64,000 bases of DNA from Bradyrhizobium barranii subsp. barranii (GCF_017565645.3 NZ_CP086137.1:186001-250000); one strand, 5' to 3'. Shown: positions 19,940 through 29,326, counted from the stretch's first letter. Numbers and translations are program-made. The notes: a model not told the origin generated them from the letters alone.

Positions 19940-20054
19940 CTCTTGAGCCCTCCCGCCTATCCGACGGGGCCGATCGAAAGGTGATGAGATACTATCTGTC
20001 GGCGTGTCGCTAACCTGCGACACCGTCTCGATCCCCTGTGAGCATGCCCCGATC

Positions 20055-20402
20055 TCATTTCTCGACCGCGAGAGCGTAAAGGTAGGCTAGGATCGCGCGG
20101 ACGTCTTCATCGGAGAATTCGATCTGTGGCATTTCCCTGTGCTTGGAAACCATGCCCTCCGAGAGCTCTGCTTGCAGCTCGCGTGGATTGAACCGGGCGT
20201 AGATATCGCGCATCGGCGGGGCTTCCTTGAGCGGGCTTTTCCCAAAAGCTTCGATCGCGTGGCAGCGGCCGCATCTTTCTTCAAGGACCATCTTGCCTTG
20301 CTTCGCTACCTTCCTGAGGTCGGCGGCCTCGATGTGTGCCGGCAAGCACAGAAGCAATCCGATGCTGAGGCTGAGAGCCTGCCCCACGAAACGCGCTGCC
20401 AT
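20055..20402 (-). CDS. Small c-type cytochrome
   Basis: The start at 20402 follows AGGGAAG and gives a 115-residue precursor with signal peptide MAARFVGQALSLSIGLLLC and a cut near HIEA-ADLR. A single haem motif CGRCH (about residue 46) and a distal MPQIEF Met support a class I mono-haem cytochrome c in the periplasm, carrying electrons to an unknown partner. A longer in-frame version from 20609 exists but places the signal sequence internally, so I prefer the shorter start. Confidence 0.85.
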   Translation of the reverse strand: MAARFVGQALSLSIGLLLCLPAHIEAADLRKVAKQGKMVLEERCGRCHAIEAFGKSPLKEAPPMRDIYARFNPRELQAELSEGMVSKHREMPQIEFSDEDVRAILAYLYALAVEK

Positions 20403-20790
20403 TCGTCTGCACTTCCCTGAGACCGGGTTCGCGGACCGCGCGGACAGGACACCGACAGGGCGATCAAATAGCCGTGGCTTCATCGGCATCACCTTGCGTG
20501 CCCTTTCCGGTCGCCCCGGTGAACAAGACCTCCGTATGGCCTCCCGAACCTCATCGTCTTTTAGTGCACCCTGAATCCAGCGCGCCGACTTGCACTCATT
20601 GATCTCCATCGGGGGATAGCCTTCTCAAAGCGCAAGCGACTTGACAGCGCGCTCTCGCGCTTTGAACTTCAACTCTTCGCGATGGGCAGAGTCCGTTTCA
20701 TGAGCGTTTTCACGCTCGTCGAACGAAGTCATTGTTCGTCTCATTCCGTCGCGCTCGCAAGCAAAGCTAGTCGGGACACACAGTCAGCTA

Positions 20791-20804
20791 TTGATTCATG
20801 TCAA
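20791..20804. promoter_or_regulatory. FNR/FixK-type box overlapping an ORF start
   Basis: TTGATTCATGTCAA matches TTGA-N6-TCAA perfectly. Its central ATG is the apparent start codon of the CHAD fragment at 20798, an impossible position for activation of that ORF from its own start. It may instead be the former promoter of a gene lost by deletion, or may repress. Confidence 0.5.
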
Positions 20805-21337
20805 CGCCGGTCAGCGAAAATCCACTTCTGTTGCGTAGCCTAACGCGAATGCTGACCTCTGCTCGATACGATCAATTGATAGCGACGCTCAATCGTTGGC
20901 TGGCGAAGGGTCCCTGGCTGAAGCATGATCAGCAGCTCCGGTCCGAGCCCATCGATGTCTACAGCCAAGCGATTTTAGGTGATTGGAGGACCGAAATTTG
21001 GCAAAAAGGCCAACGTCTTCGAACTCTCCGGCGCAAACAACTACATCGGCTGCGAATCCGGTGCAAACGCTACCGCTATATGTTGGCGGCACTGCAGTCT
21101 CTGCAAGTCAGCATTCCTCCGCATGATTTGGCATTCGGTGAAATCGCCACACGAGCGCATCGCGCGTTAGGCGACCTCCGAGACCTCGACCGCCTGCGGA
21201 AGACGGCACAACGTCTGCCTCCCCATTATCGCAAGAGCAAGCGAAAACTACTTGGACAGGCTGATCAAGCGTTTCAACGGGCGCCGGAGGCTTTGCGGCG
21301 GACCGCCCCGGTTGAGCCTTCACGGCGGCACCGCTAA
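20798..21337 (+). pseudogene. CHAD-domain protein, N-terminally truncated
   Basis: The 179-residue product contains RKQLHRLRIRCKRYRYMLAA and HRALGDLRDLDRLRK, the conserved basic helical repeats of CHAD domains, which bind polyphosphate. CHAD proteins usually have about 280-300 residues or are fused to a CYTH domain, and the first helices are missing here. The C-terminus also becomes low-complexity basic sequence. I regard it as a remnant, though a short CHAD protein could be made. Confidence 0.65.
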
Positions 21338-21753
21338 GCTCTTGATTCCACATCAACACCCGCAACTCATAGTGGCTGCAAGCAAAGATCGGTCACGATG
21401 AACGATGAAGCAAACCTTCTCCAGGGAAACGGTGAGCGTCGCTTCGTACGCTTCCATCCTCGTTGATTCATTCATCCTGTACGCTTCCATGGCGCTTTCA
21501 GTACGACAGCTGTCGATTCAAATCGAAAACGTGCGATCGGTTTCTAGTCTTTCAACACCGTCGTGCCGAGGCAAGAGAGGCGAAGCGCGGCATCGAAGCG
21601 TCTACGGGCGTGGATTTGCCTCCAGTAAGCTGTCCTCGTCTGCCGGCATCGGAGGCAGTCCAGAGATTCGGCAACGACGGCCGGTCCGAGGCCTTTCGTA
21701 ACGACGAAAAGTGAAGAAGCAGCCGCGTTCTGTCACGCAAAGCCGTCACCGAA
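21338..21753. other. Intergenic, nothing recognised
   Basis: Between the CHAD remnant and the kinase gene there are only unsupported short frames. No repeats or RNA structures were recognised. Confidence 0.4.
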
Positions 21754-22824
21754 TTATTGCGGCGGCCTCAACTCGCCTGCCAGCCACCCGACAGCATCTG
21801 TTTTCATTGGATCCACGGCGAAAGACACAACTTCCGTGCGTTCGCAGGTCGAGCATTCAAATGTACGCTCCTCGAAACCACGCTTGCCAGGCGAGACGCG
21901 TGCCAATGCCATCCGGTGCTTACACACCGGACACATCGGCCGCGTGCTTAGAGATGCAGGCATTCGCTGATCATCCAGGTCAGATAATACGCTCTTCGGA
22001 GCAGCGCTCTCTGCAACGGATTCGGATAGCCTGTTGAGCGTGAACCGAACCGTGAAACGCGCGCCTCGCCCGGAAGGATTTGCGCCGAAGATTGCCTGGC
22101 CGCCGATTTGATTGACCAAAGATGAAACGATCTTCATCCCGAGACCTTTCGACCTCGTTGGATCAAATCCCTTTGGAAAGCCGGGGCCGTCGTCAGAGAC
22201 CGAGAGTTCGTAGCCTTCCGCGCTCATGCCCACTCTTATTGTGATTTTGCCGTCGGCATGTTTGGCGGAGTTCATAACAAGCTCACTGACAATGTATCCC
22301 AGCGGTACTCCGATCGTGGTCGGCACTTCCACCGCAATACCCTCAACTGCAAGATCGCGATGTTCGCCCGGAAGAATCCCCCTTAGGTCGTGGCAGAGGT
22401 TCTCAAGATAATGCTTGAGCTCGACACTTCCGACGTGATCAAGAGCGTGAAGACGTTTATGCACGCTCCCTATGGTGGCGACCCGATTTGCAGCGATCTT
22501 CAGTTGATCTGCTGCCTTGGCGTTCGGCACTTCCCGGCTTTGCAGTGAAAGCAAGCTTGCAACCATCTGAAGGCCGTTCATCAGTCTATGGTCAGACTCG
22601 CGGTTCATCAGATCTTTGTGCCGAATTAATTCGTCTTTCTGATCGAGCAGCACTTGTTCACGCGCGAGAGCGTCTCGCAATTGGGCTTCCGTGTGCTTCA
22701 GCCTTTCGACTTCCTTTTGCCCCGCCTCGATCGCAACGCAAAATGCGCGGGGGCAATCCTCGGGCTGTCGAAATGGCTCCGGTCGAACGGGCTCTTGTCC
22801 TGGAGGCGTGAACGCATTGCTCAT
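21754..22824 (-). CDS. Soluble histidine kinase, HisKA_2/HWE type, with C-terminal Cys4 tail
   Basis: This 356-residue cytosolic sensor kinase has a coiled coil (about 35-70), a phospho-acceptor His at about 79 in ESDHRLMNGLQM (HisKA_2), the N box ELVMNSAKHA (181-190), and ATP-binding DDGPGFP and GLGMKIV. After the ATPase domain come two Cys pairs (CPVC about 298-301 and CSTC about 324-327), a likely zinc ribbon, seen in bradyrhizobial kinases of this class. No transmembrane segment or PAS domain is present, so the signal probably enters through the N-terminus or the Cys4 tail. No response regulator is adjacent. Confidence 0.9.
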   Translation of the reverse strand: MSNAFTPPGQEPVRPEPFRQPEDCPRAFCVAIEAGQKEVERLKHTEAQLRDALAREQVLLDQKDELIRHKDLMNRESDHRLMNGLQMVASLLSLQSREVPNAKAADQLKIAANRVATIGSVHKRLHALDHVGSVELKHYLENLCHDLRGILPGEHRDLAVEGIAVEVPTTIGVPLGYIVSELVMNSAKHADGKITIRVGMSAEGYELSVSDDGPGFPKGFDPTRSKGLGMKIVSSLVNQIGGQAIFGANPSGRGARFTVRFTLNRLSESVAESAAPKSVLSDLDDQRMPASLSTRPMCPVCKHRMALARVSPGKRGFEERTFECSTCERTEVVSFAVDPMKTDAVGWLAGELRPPQ

Positions 22825-22844
22825 AGCTTACTCCAATACCAACG

Positions 22845-22860
22845 ATACCAAGTTTGGTAT
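22845..22860. promoter_or_regulatory. Palindromic operator candidate upstream of kinase gene
   Basis: ATACCAAGTTTGGTAT has perfect 7-bp arms and lies 21 bp upstream of the kinase start on the opposite strand. A further AATACCAA lies just beside it (about 22835-22842), so two half-sites could bind a dimeric regulator. Confidence 0.4.
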
Positions 22861-22891
22861 TCCAGCAGCCACCGTTCGTGGTGGCGGAGAA

Positions 22892-23086
22892 CTACTCCGG
22901 CGGCTGAAGACCCGGTGAGCGCAGCCAACTACTGATCTGCAAGCCAATTTCAGCCTGCCGGGCCTTGCGTATCAGTCTCTCGCGCCCAGGGCCTACAGGA
23001 AGCAATTTTGCTTGCTGACGCAATCGCACGGCCTCTTCCGCCAGGCGCTGTTCCAGAGCTTTCGTCTGCTTGACACGACGCCGCAT
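22892..23086 (-). CDS. Small basic helical protein, conserved in bradyrhizobia
   Basis: This 64-residue protein starts MRRRVKQTKALEQRLAEEAV and is a single long amphipathic helix rich in Arg, Leu, Ala and Gln, ending SPGLQPPE. I recall short proteins of this pattern in Bradyrhizobium, of unknown function. A G-rich site precedes the ATG. It lies upstream of the kinase on the same strand, separated by the palindrome, so the two may share regulation. Confidence 0.6.
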   Translation of the reverse strand: MRRRVKQTKALEQRLAEEAVRLRQQAKLLPVGPGRERLIRKARQAEIGLQISSWLRSPGLQPPE

Positions 23087-23247
23087 CCGATGTCCCCGCT
23101 TGGGCGTTTGAATTCTGCTTCAGACCTGAAAAGAACGCTTGATGCAGATCAAAAGCCCATAGACGCCTGAAGCAGCCTATGCAGCCACAACATTGACCAA
23201 GGCCGATACAAAGATCTCGCTCAGCAAGCGGCGCCTGCTCGCGATTG
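23087..23247. other. Short intergenic gap
   Basis: No gene or clear signal is seen between the transglutaminase-like gene and the small helical protein. Confidence 0.4.
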
Positions 23248-24057
23248 CTAAGCCTTGAGCTCATCGGTCCACACCTTGAAGCTGACCAAGGTATTGGGCC
23301 CGAACGTATGGGTAATCGGGACGTCAGCAGCGTCACGTACTTGCGCAATCAATATGCGTCCGATACGCGGGACGTTGTTGCGCGGATCGAACGTGTACCA
23401 ACGCCCGCCAATATAAGCTTCGAACCATCCGGCGAAATCGCCTGGGGCATATGGCGGAGGCATACCGATGTCGCCCAGATAGCCCGTGCAGTATCTTGCC
23501 GGAATGTTCATGCAACGGCAGAAGGTGATGGCCAGATGCGCGTAGTCGCGACAAACGCCCTTACCCTCATTGAAGACTTGCCATGACGTCTTTGTTGCGC
23601 GCGCATGCTCATAGCCAAATTGAATGTGATTGTGAACGAAATCGCAGATCGCCTGAACGCGCGCCCATCCAGGTGGCTCCTTCTCAAAAAGCTTCCACGC
23701 GACATCGGACAGTAGGTCGGTTTCGCAATAGCGACTGCCGAGAAGATAGACGATTGTATCTGCCGGCAAGTCTTCGATCGCGTGTTGTTGTGCCGTGGGC
23801 ACAACGACATCCGGCAAGCCTGTGTCGCGAATGATACCGTCAGTCGCCAGGCGCATCCGGCCGCGTGGGGCAACGATGCGGCTGCACCAATTGCCGAAGC
23901 CATCACGGTATGGGACGATCGTAACGGAGGGATCCGTCGTCAGATAGTCGGGCACAATCACATCTGAAGCCCGCGTGAAATGAGCGCCCAGCACCATGAT
24001 CATGGGTGTAGGCTGAGGAAAGTCGTAAATCATCTCGTAGCCGACCCGAATCTTCAC
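23248..24057 (-). CDS. Transglutaminase-like cysteine protease family protein
   Basis: This 269-residue protein has an N-terminal beta-sandwich of the transglutaminase-N type (residues 1-90) and a papain-like core with Cys169 in EGKGVCRDYAHLA and Asp224 in WYTFDPRNN. The usual catalytic His (HaW motif) is replaced in DFAGWFEAY, which may mean altered or lost catalysis. No signal peptide is visible. Bacterial members are often peptidases or amidases of unknown substrate. The gene stands alone on the minus strand. Confidence 0.88.
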   Translation of the reverse strand: MKIRVGYEMIYDFPQPTPMIMVLGAHFTRASDVIVPDYLTTDPSVTIVPYRDGFGNWCSRIVAPRGRMRLATDGIIRDTGLPDVVVPTAQQHAIEDLPADTIVYLLGSRYCETDLLSDVAWKLFEKEPPGWARVQAICDFVHNHIQFGYEHARATKTSWQVFNEGKGVCRDYAHLAITFCRCMNIPARYCTGYLGDIGMPPPYAPGDFAGWFEAYIGGRWYTFDPRNNVPRIGRILIAQVRDAADVPITHTFGPNTLVSFKVWTDELKA

Positions 24058-24073
24058 CTCAGAATCCTCCAGG

Positions 24074-24518
24074 TTGGTCGGTTTGACTGATTCCGCCTAT
24101 GGGGTCACGCTATGGTATAGTGTAAAGTTGCATGCAACACGCCTACGGGCGCTTGCCCCGATGATGCAGTCCAAGTGTTTCTCTCACCTCGTCGTCCTCG
24201 AGGGCATCTTTGATAGACCGATCGGCCTGCTTCCTCTCCAGGATGCCCGCGCCCGGATCCGGTGCGGGCACCTCCGACTGATGCTTGGCTATCGACAGTC
24301 GGCGGCTCGCTACGCGATGTCCAGATGTTGGCTGGGCATTCCACGCTATCAACGACCCAACGATACATAGAAGCCGATAGCCACGCTCAGCGGAAGATTG
24401 TCGATCTCGTATAGGGATATTTTTGTCACTTTTGGTGGTGGCTTCCCGCAAATATCACCATTTGACATGGTGCACTCGTGAGCGCAGTTTTCCGACACAA
24501 CTGCTTACGGTGATCACG
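24074..24518. other. Intergenic stretch with a faint repeat of a segment near 20.57 kb
   Basis: No gene is supported. On the minus strand near 24170-24240 the translation DRSIKDALEDDEVRETL resembles RWIQGALKDDEVREAI near 20540-20600, suggesting two degenerate copies of one ancestral segment. Confidence 0.3.
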
Positions 24519-24848
24519 ATGCGTTGGATGATGTTTCCCTACGTCGTTGCTGCACTGGTATCAGGGGCACACTTTTCCGCTCTCGCTCAGCCCCTTGAGG
24601 GCAATCCATTGCGCGGGCGTGAAATCGCGACAAAGCTATGCAGCTCATGTCACCACGTTCTGCCGATGACTATCCCCGACAAGGCTGATCCCCCGAGCTT
24701 CCAGAGCATCGCTAACCTCCCGTCGACCACAGGGATCGCTTTGAATGCGTTTCTTCATTCAAGCCACAAGAATATGCCCAATCTCATCCTTGCTCCAGCC
24801 GACTCAAATGACGTGATCGCATATATCCTGAGCCTGAAGCAGCAATAA
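24519..24848 (+). CDS. Small c-type cytochrome
   Basis: From ATG 24519 this is a 109-residue precursor with signal peptide MRWMMFPYVVAALVSGAHFS, cut near ALA-QPLE. The haem motif is CSSCH (about residue 47), and a KNMPN Met (about 86) may be the sixth ligand. It is a periplasmic mono-haem cytochrome. A longer start at 24423 would bury the signal sequence. It is unlike the cytochrome at 20055 in detail, so the two are not recent duplicates. Confidence 0.82.
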   Translation: MRWMMFPYVVAALVSGAHFSALAQPLEGNPLRGREIATKLCSSCHHVLPMTIPDKADPPSFQSIANLPSTTGIALNAFLHSSHKNMPNLILAPADSNDVIAYILSLKQQ

Positions 24849-24935
24849 AAGGCGAGCGCTACTCCCCTTCATGCAAGACGGCGCCGATACCACGCGCAAA
24901 AGAAGATCGTTGAACTGGTCTAACGCGGCAGCGGT

Positions 24936-25235
24936 CTATTGGAGTGTGGATTCGCCAAGAAAGTCGTCTAAGTCGAATTCTTGTACGGTAGCGCGCTTTT
25001 GGTATCGCGGTGACAGCTCAACCGTGATCCGCTTACCCTGCTTGTCTGCATAAACCCATCCCGCGAGATTGGCGGTCAGGCTGCCGCTTTCCTTGTAATG
25101 GTCCACGAGCGTCTTGAGGGTGTGTTCCTCGATTTTGATCGTGCCAATCAAGTCAGGTGATCTTGGTTTTGTTTTCTCGGCTTTTTTCAAGATGCCGAGG
25201 GAGCGACTGAGATTTGTTGCTGCTAGGTCATGCAT
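24936..25235 (-). CDS. Small protein of unknown function next to replication module
   Basis: The ATG at 25235 follows AGGAGA, fixing a 99-residue product: MHDLAATNLSRSLGILKKAE, a strand-rich middle (GTIKIEEHTLKTLVDHYKES) and a C-terminal acidic tail (FDLDDFLGE). It is transcribed away from the replication gene at 25581 across a repeat-rich 345-bp region, the usual place for a copy-control or accessory gene. I do not recognise the family. Confidence 0.6.
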   Translation of the reverse strand: MHDLAATNLSRSLGILKKAEKTKPRSPDLIGTIKIEEHTLKTLVDHYKESGSLTANLAGWVYADKQGKRITVELSPRYQKRATVQEFDLDDFLGESTLQ

Positions 25236-25580
25236 TTTGTTGTTCTCCTTTTTGGCAATGACGCTGTATGACCTATTTATGCTTGTATGACGTTCAGAGG
25301 TCGGCACTGGCGGCGTTGGACATGTCCGCCTAGTGGCAGACAGTCCGCCTGCGGCGGACCGTTCGGGGGCATAAGTATCGGCATCCACTCAACGCGTGGC
25401 AGCTTCCTTTCCCTACTATTTTACCTCTCTTATCCATACGATTTTACCTCCCGTGAGGTGATAACACCCCGATTTATATACAACCATCAAAATACCCTCC
25501 CTGTTATCACCACTTCTCGCGGTACCAGGGCACATCGGTCCCGTGGTCGAATCCGTGCCTCCGTGGCACGATGACCGCGC
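25236..25580. promoter_or_regulatory. Repeat-rich divergent region, candidate origin or operator
   Basis: This region separates two divergent genes. It holds two direct copies of ATTTTACCTC at 25418-25427 and 25441-25450 (23 bp apart, about two helical turns), an ACCTC/GAGGT hairpin at 25446-25459, a perfect 10-bp inverted repeat GGTGATAACA at 25457-25466 with its complement at 25502-25511, an AT-rich TTTATATA between them, and a GTCCGCC/GGCGGAC hairpin at 25343-25359. Such crowding upstream of a replication gene suggests iterons or an autoregulatory operator. Confidence 0.5.
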
Positions 25581-28569
25581 ATGTCCGTCCTTACGCGAAA
25601 ACTCAAGCTTTCCATCAATCGGAAACTCATCAACAAGAACGAGGGCAACGATAAATCCTTGTTTGCTGAGGGCTGGATCAACAGGTCGTTGACCCCGAAG
25701 CAGCTCGCGGACTCGATCAACAAGGGGATCGCGTACTGCTGCCAACTCGATGGGCTCCGAAAATCGGCGAATTTCCTCTGCTCGGACATCATCTCCGTTG
25801 ATATCGACGGAACGCGCCGCATCGATGAGATGATGTGCGATCCGATCGTCGAGCGCTTCCTGACGATCTTCTACACCACTCCAAGCCACACTAACGAGCA
25901 GCACCGCTTTCGTCTCATCTTCGCGCTGCCGCGAACAATCGATTCTAGGGATGAAATGGTCGCGGCATCCCGAAGCCTGACTTTGCGGCTCAATGGTGAT
26001 CGAGGCGCAACAGATGCGGCTCGCATCTTCTACGGCTCACGCGGCTCCAATCCGCAAATCTTTGACCGTGGCATCGACGCAGCCCTTCTGGACGAACTCA
26101 TCAAGCAAGGGCTGGATACCGATCACAGCGACACGAAGGGTTCGGCTGTAACCGCCAGCTCAGTTTCCAAACTCACCGTTGCCGCAGAACTCCCCATAAA
26201 AACAGGATATGGCAAGACGTTACCGTTCTCACAGATCGATTTCGGTACAGCGGTATGTTGCCCCTTTCATCATGATGAGCACGCAAGCGCGTTCGTCCTC
26301 AAATCGCGCACAGGCACAAGGGGATTGCATTGCTCGACCTGCGCACAGACGTTCTGGCTCGAAGGTACAACAATTCCGTCTTACGATTTCTTCGACTTCG
26401 ACAAACGCGTCCGCGAAGTGAAAGCGTACTTCGACAAGCACCACGATCTCGGACCGTTGAAGGACCTTTTTGTCAACGAAGACCCGATCCACGAGGGATT
26501 GACCGACGCAAACATCGCGATCACCTCGAGCAAGTACCTGACGCTGAATCGCATCAATGACGGTCTCACTCTCATCAAGAGCCCGAAAGGAACAGGAAAG
26601 ACCGAGCGCCTCAGCGCCGTTCTTGACGCCGATCCTGGCAGCGTTCTGCTCATCGGACATCGCGTAGCCCTCATTCGCCAAAGCTGCGCGCGTCTCAAAC
26701 TGGAATGCTATCTTGATTTTGATGGTCCCATTGATCGGCTACGCGTCGGCATCTGCCTCGATAGCCTACAACGACTGCGATCACGCACGGGAACCGCGAA
26801 CATCTTCAAGACTATCATAATTGATGAATCCGAGCAGGTTCTCTCGCATTTTCTTTCACAAACCATGGACTCGGAGGGTCGAGATCGCGAAGCGATATTC
26901 ATCCTATTCAAGATGCTCATACAGCGTGCAAAGCGCGTGATCGCTCTCGACGCCGATTTAAGCTGGCTGACGTTCGAAACGCTAACAAAAATGAGGAATG
27001 AACGACCAGCTCATTCCCCTCCTCCCGCTGCACCGCGCTTAACCCACATCATCCTCAATGACCATCCTGTCGACAAAACAATCGCGATATTCCAATCGGA
27101 AAGTCATCTCCTTGCTGATCTCAAGCAAGCCATCGACAACAAGAAACGCGTCTTTGTTACCTCCAACTCTAAGCGGCGCATCGACAACCTGAACGCCGCC
27201 ATCGCTGCTGACTTTGAGGGAACAGTACGCGGTCTCTTGATTACAAGCGCTACAAAAGACGACCCGCCCGTTAAAGCATTCATCGAAACCCCCAGCAAAC
27301 AGGCTCTTCGGTACAGCGTGATTCTCACGTCACCTTCGCTGGGTACTGGCGTGGACATTGCATTCCCAGATGACGCGCAGGAGATTGATGTCGTGTACGG
27401 CTTTTTCGACGCGTTGATCACGACGCATTTTGATTGCGATCAACAGCTAGCCCGTGTTCGCCATCCAGGCGCTGTCAAAGTCTGGATCAGTCCGCGGAGG
27501 TTCAATTTCGACACCGCCGTAGATGTCATCAGGAAGGATATTCAGGTCAGCAATTCGTACAAAAACTTGCTGGTGGGATACGACGCCCTCGGACGACCCA
27601 CCTATCTCGACGACGATCCGCTTCTCGATATGGCGATCGCTGATCGTGTCGCAGCAACGAGCTTCGAAGAACAATCTAAAAAAGCATTTTCTCGATCTTA
27701 AACGGCATCAGGGATACACCGTCGAATTGATCGATCCAGACGAAACGTTGAACCAAACAGGACGCGATCTGGCGAAGTTGGGCGAACGTCTCATCAAATC
27801 TAAGCGTATGAACGCCCTGCTCCATGCGCGACCGCTTACCTTTCAGGAATTCCAAGAAATCGACGGTCGGCTGTCGGAAAACGAAAAAGTCACAGTCGCG
27901 GAGGAGTGGTCGCGAGAACGAATGTGGTTTGAACTTTTCTACCGCCGACCGCTAACCAGATCGCTGATGAAACTAGACAACAATGGCAAGTACCGCCAAT
28001 CAGTGCTTCGGTTTGAGAACCTTCAAGCATTCGCAAAGAGGACCCACGAAATCGCTGGAATGACTGGCGATTTGCGTTCCAAGCTGGATATTAGCGGTGC
28101 TGCAAAACTCGATAAGCGATTCCGTTTCCTAAAGACCTCGCAGGAAGTTACCCGCGCTATCTTCAATCTGTTGCACCAGACGCCACTGATGAAAGACGGC
28201 AACTGGACGCCGACAACCCTGACCAGTGACGACCTGAAGCCGTTCTCAGCCGCGATATTGAAGCAGAAAGCCATCGTCGAAAACCTCCTCGACTTCGAGG
28301 TCCGCGCCGACGTGCGCTCGAAGCCGATGACCCAGTTAAATCAGCTGCTCAAGCTGGTCGGTTTGAATTGCAAGCCGCTTAAAAAGCAGAAAATTCAGGG
28401 CAAGATCGTCTACCGCTACCAGTTCGATAGCGCAGCTTACAAACGAATGACCGCACTCGTGGAAAAGCGGGCGACGACCAATGCTTGGCGGTCGGTCTAC
28501 GAAATGCACGGCTGGGATCAACAGGAATTGCCGGAAGAGCTGCAAGACAACACCTCCCACAAAAGCTGA
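25581..28569 (+). pseudogene. PrimPol / zinc-finger / SF2-helicase replication protein, one-base frameshift
   Basis: The first frame (25581-27701, 706 residues) has an archaeo-eukaryotic primase core (ISVDIDG at 71-77; TPSHTNEQHRFRLIFALP with His103), a CHC2-like zinc site (CCPFH at 226-230, CSTC at 251-254), then a helicase with Walker A SPKGTGKT (334-341), DEAD-like IIIDESE (412-418) and the arginine-finger-like QQLARVRHPG. The second frame continues with KHFLDLKRHQGYTVELIDPD to 28569. Frames meet at an A6 run near 27680, and removing one A joins them into about 995 residues. The layout matches plasmid or element replication initiators with an origin-binding-protein helicase. Slippage, pseudogenisation or sequencing error could all explain the shift. 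Confidence 0.8.
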
Positions 28570-28580
28570 CATCCATTCCA

Positions 28581-28617
28581 GCGGCTCGCCTTCGCGAGCC
28601 GCCTCACGCAGTGAGGC
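28581..28617 (+). terminator. Tandem hairpins after the replication gene
   Basis: A 9-bp stem with 4-nt loop (28581-28602) is followed at once by GCCTCA/TGAGGC with a 5-nt loop (28601-28617), starting 12 nt after the replication-gene stop. No T-run follows, so it may be a weak or Rho-assisted terminator, or an RNA-stability element. Confidence 0.5.
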
Positions 28618-28852
28618 GACCATCAGACAATGGCATATGATTCTGGTTGGATTTGATCCAACGTATTGCAAACTCCCTTAAGCTGCAAAGCTGCCATAGC
28701 CACGATCGGGGATCTGTCGCGTCCGCATCGGTCCACAGCAACTCAGCGCAATTCTGCAGCAAATATCGTCGGCTGTATTGCAGCGATTCATAAATAGACC
28801 GACTGGATGGCATCGCTATCCGTCGTATTTCAAAACCAAACGGATTATAAAC
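28618..28852. other. Intergenic, nothing recognised
   Basis: This relatively AT-rich gap probably holds the promoter of the small-gene cluster that follows. No specific motif was identified. Confidence 0.35.
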
Positions 28853-29032
28853 ATGGCTGTAACAGACGACGAGTTCCTATTCGATATTCAGTTTGCGGCA
28901 CTGTTTCATGGCGACGAAAAGGTTCGTAGATCAGCCATGGAACTGCATTGGCACTTGCTCGACTTCAAGCGGGCTAGGGAGAAAAAGAGGATTGAAGATG
29001 CACAAAACAAAAGTCTTGAGCTTCAGAATTGA
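28853..29032 (+). CDS. Small acidic-helical protein of unknown function
   Basis: The 59-residue product starts MAVTDDEFLFDIQFAALFHG and ends in a charged helix (FKRAREKKRIEDAQNKSLEL). Its 3' end overlaps the next gene by 35 bp. A longer start upstream is possible, but the ATG at 28853 follows an AT-rich leader. It forms a compact three-gene cluster with the next two genes, typical of accessory genes behind a replication initiator. Confidence 0.5.
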   Translation: MAVTDDEFLFDIQFAALFHGDEKVRRSAMELHWHLLDFKRAREKKRIEDAQNKSLELQN

Positions 29033-29150
29033 TCCAGAGCGCCTGAGCGATCTGCTACGACACGTCCCATCCCGATATCGAACGGTCTCGAACCTGATCC
29101 GCCATGGTATCGACCGCGTCATCGCACGCCCAGAGCCGTGGCAGCCATGA
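28998..29150 (+). CDS. Ribbon-helix-helix-like DNA-binding protein
   Basis: The 50-residue protein contains KVLSFRIDPERLSDLLRHV followed by SRYRTVSNLIRHGIDRVI, the strand-helix-helix pattern of ribbon-helix-helix regulators such as plasmid copy-control or antitoxin proteins. It overlaps the upstream gene by 35 bp and the next gene by 4 bp (ATGA), which supports translational coupling. It may bind the operator-like repeats at 25.4 kb; that is inference. Confidence 0.6.
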   Translation: MHKTKVLSFRIDPERLSDLLRHVPSRYRTVSNLIRHGIDRVIARPEPWQP

Positions 29151-29326
29151 ATATCGATCACAGCCGCATTGTCCGCCTTCTGTCGAATGCCAGAAAAGTC
29201 AACGCGATTACCGTCAACCCTTCGGACAACGATCAGGTTCGTCAAGCAGCTATTCGAAAGCTAACAGACGAGGTCCTACGAAAATCACACGATCATGCGA
29301 TTCTTGTCGCTTGGACCCCTCTCTGA
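29147..29326 (+). CDS. Small protein of unknown function in replication-module cluster
   Basis: The ATG at 29147 overlaps the stop of the ribbon-helix-helix gene (ATGA). The 59-residue product starts MNIDHSRIVRLLSNARKVNA and is helical and mildly basic. The coupling and absence of internal stops support a real gene. I see no known domain. Confidence 0.5.
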   Translation: MNIDHSRIVRLLSNARKVNAITVNPSDNDQVRQAAIRKLTDEVLRKSHDHAILVAWTPL

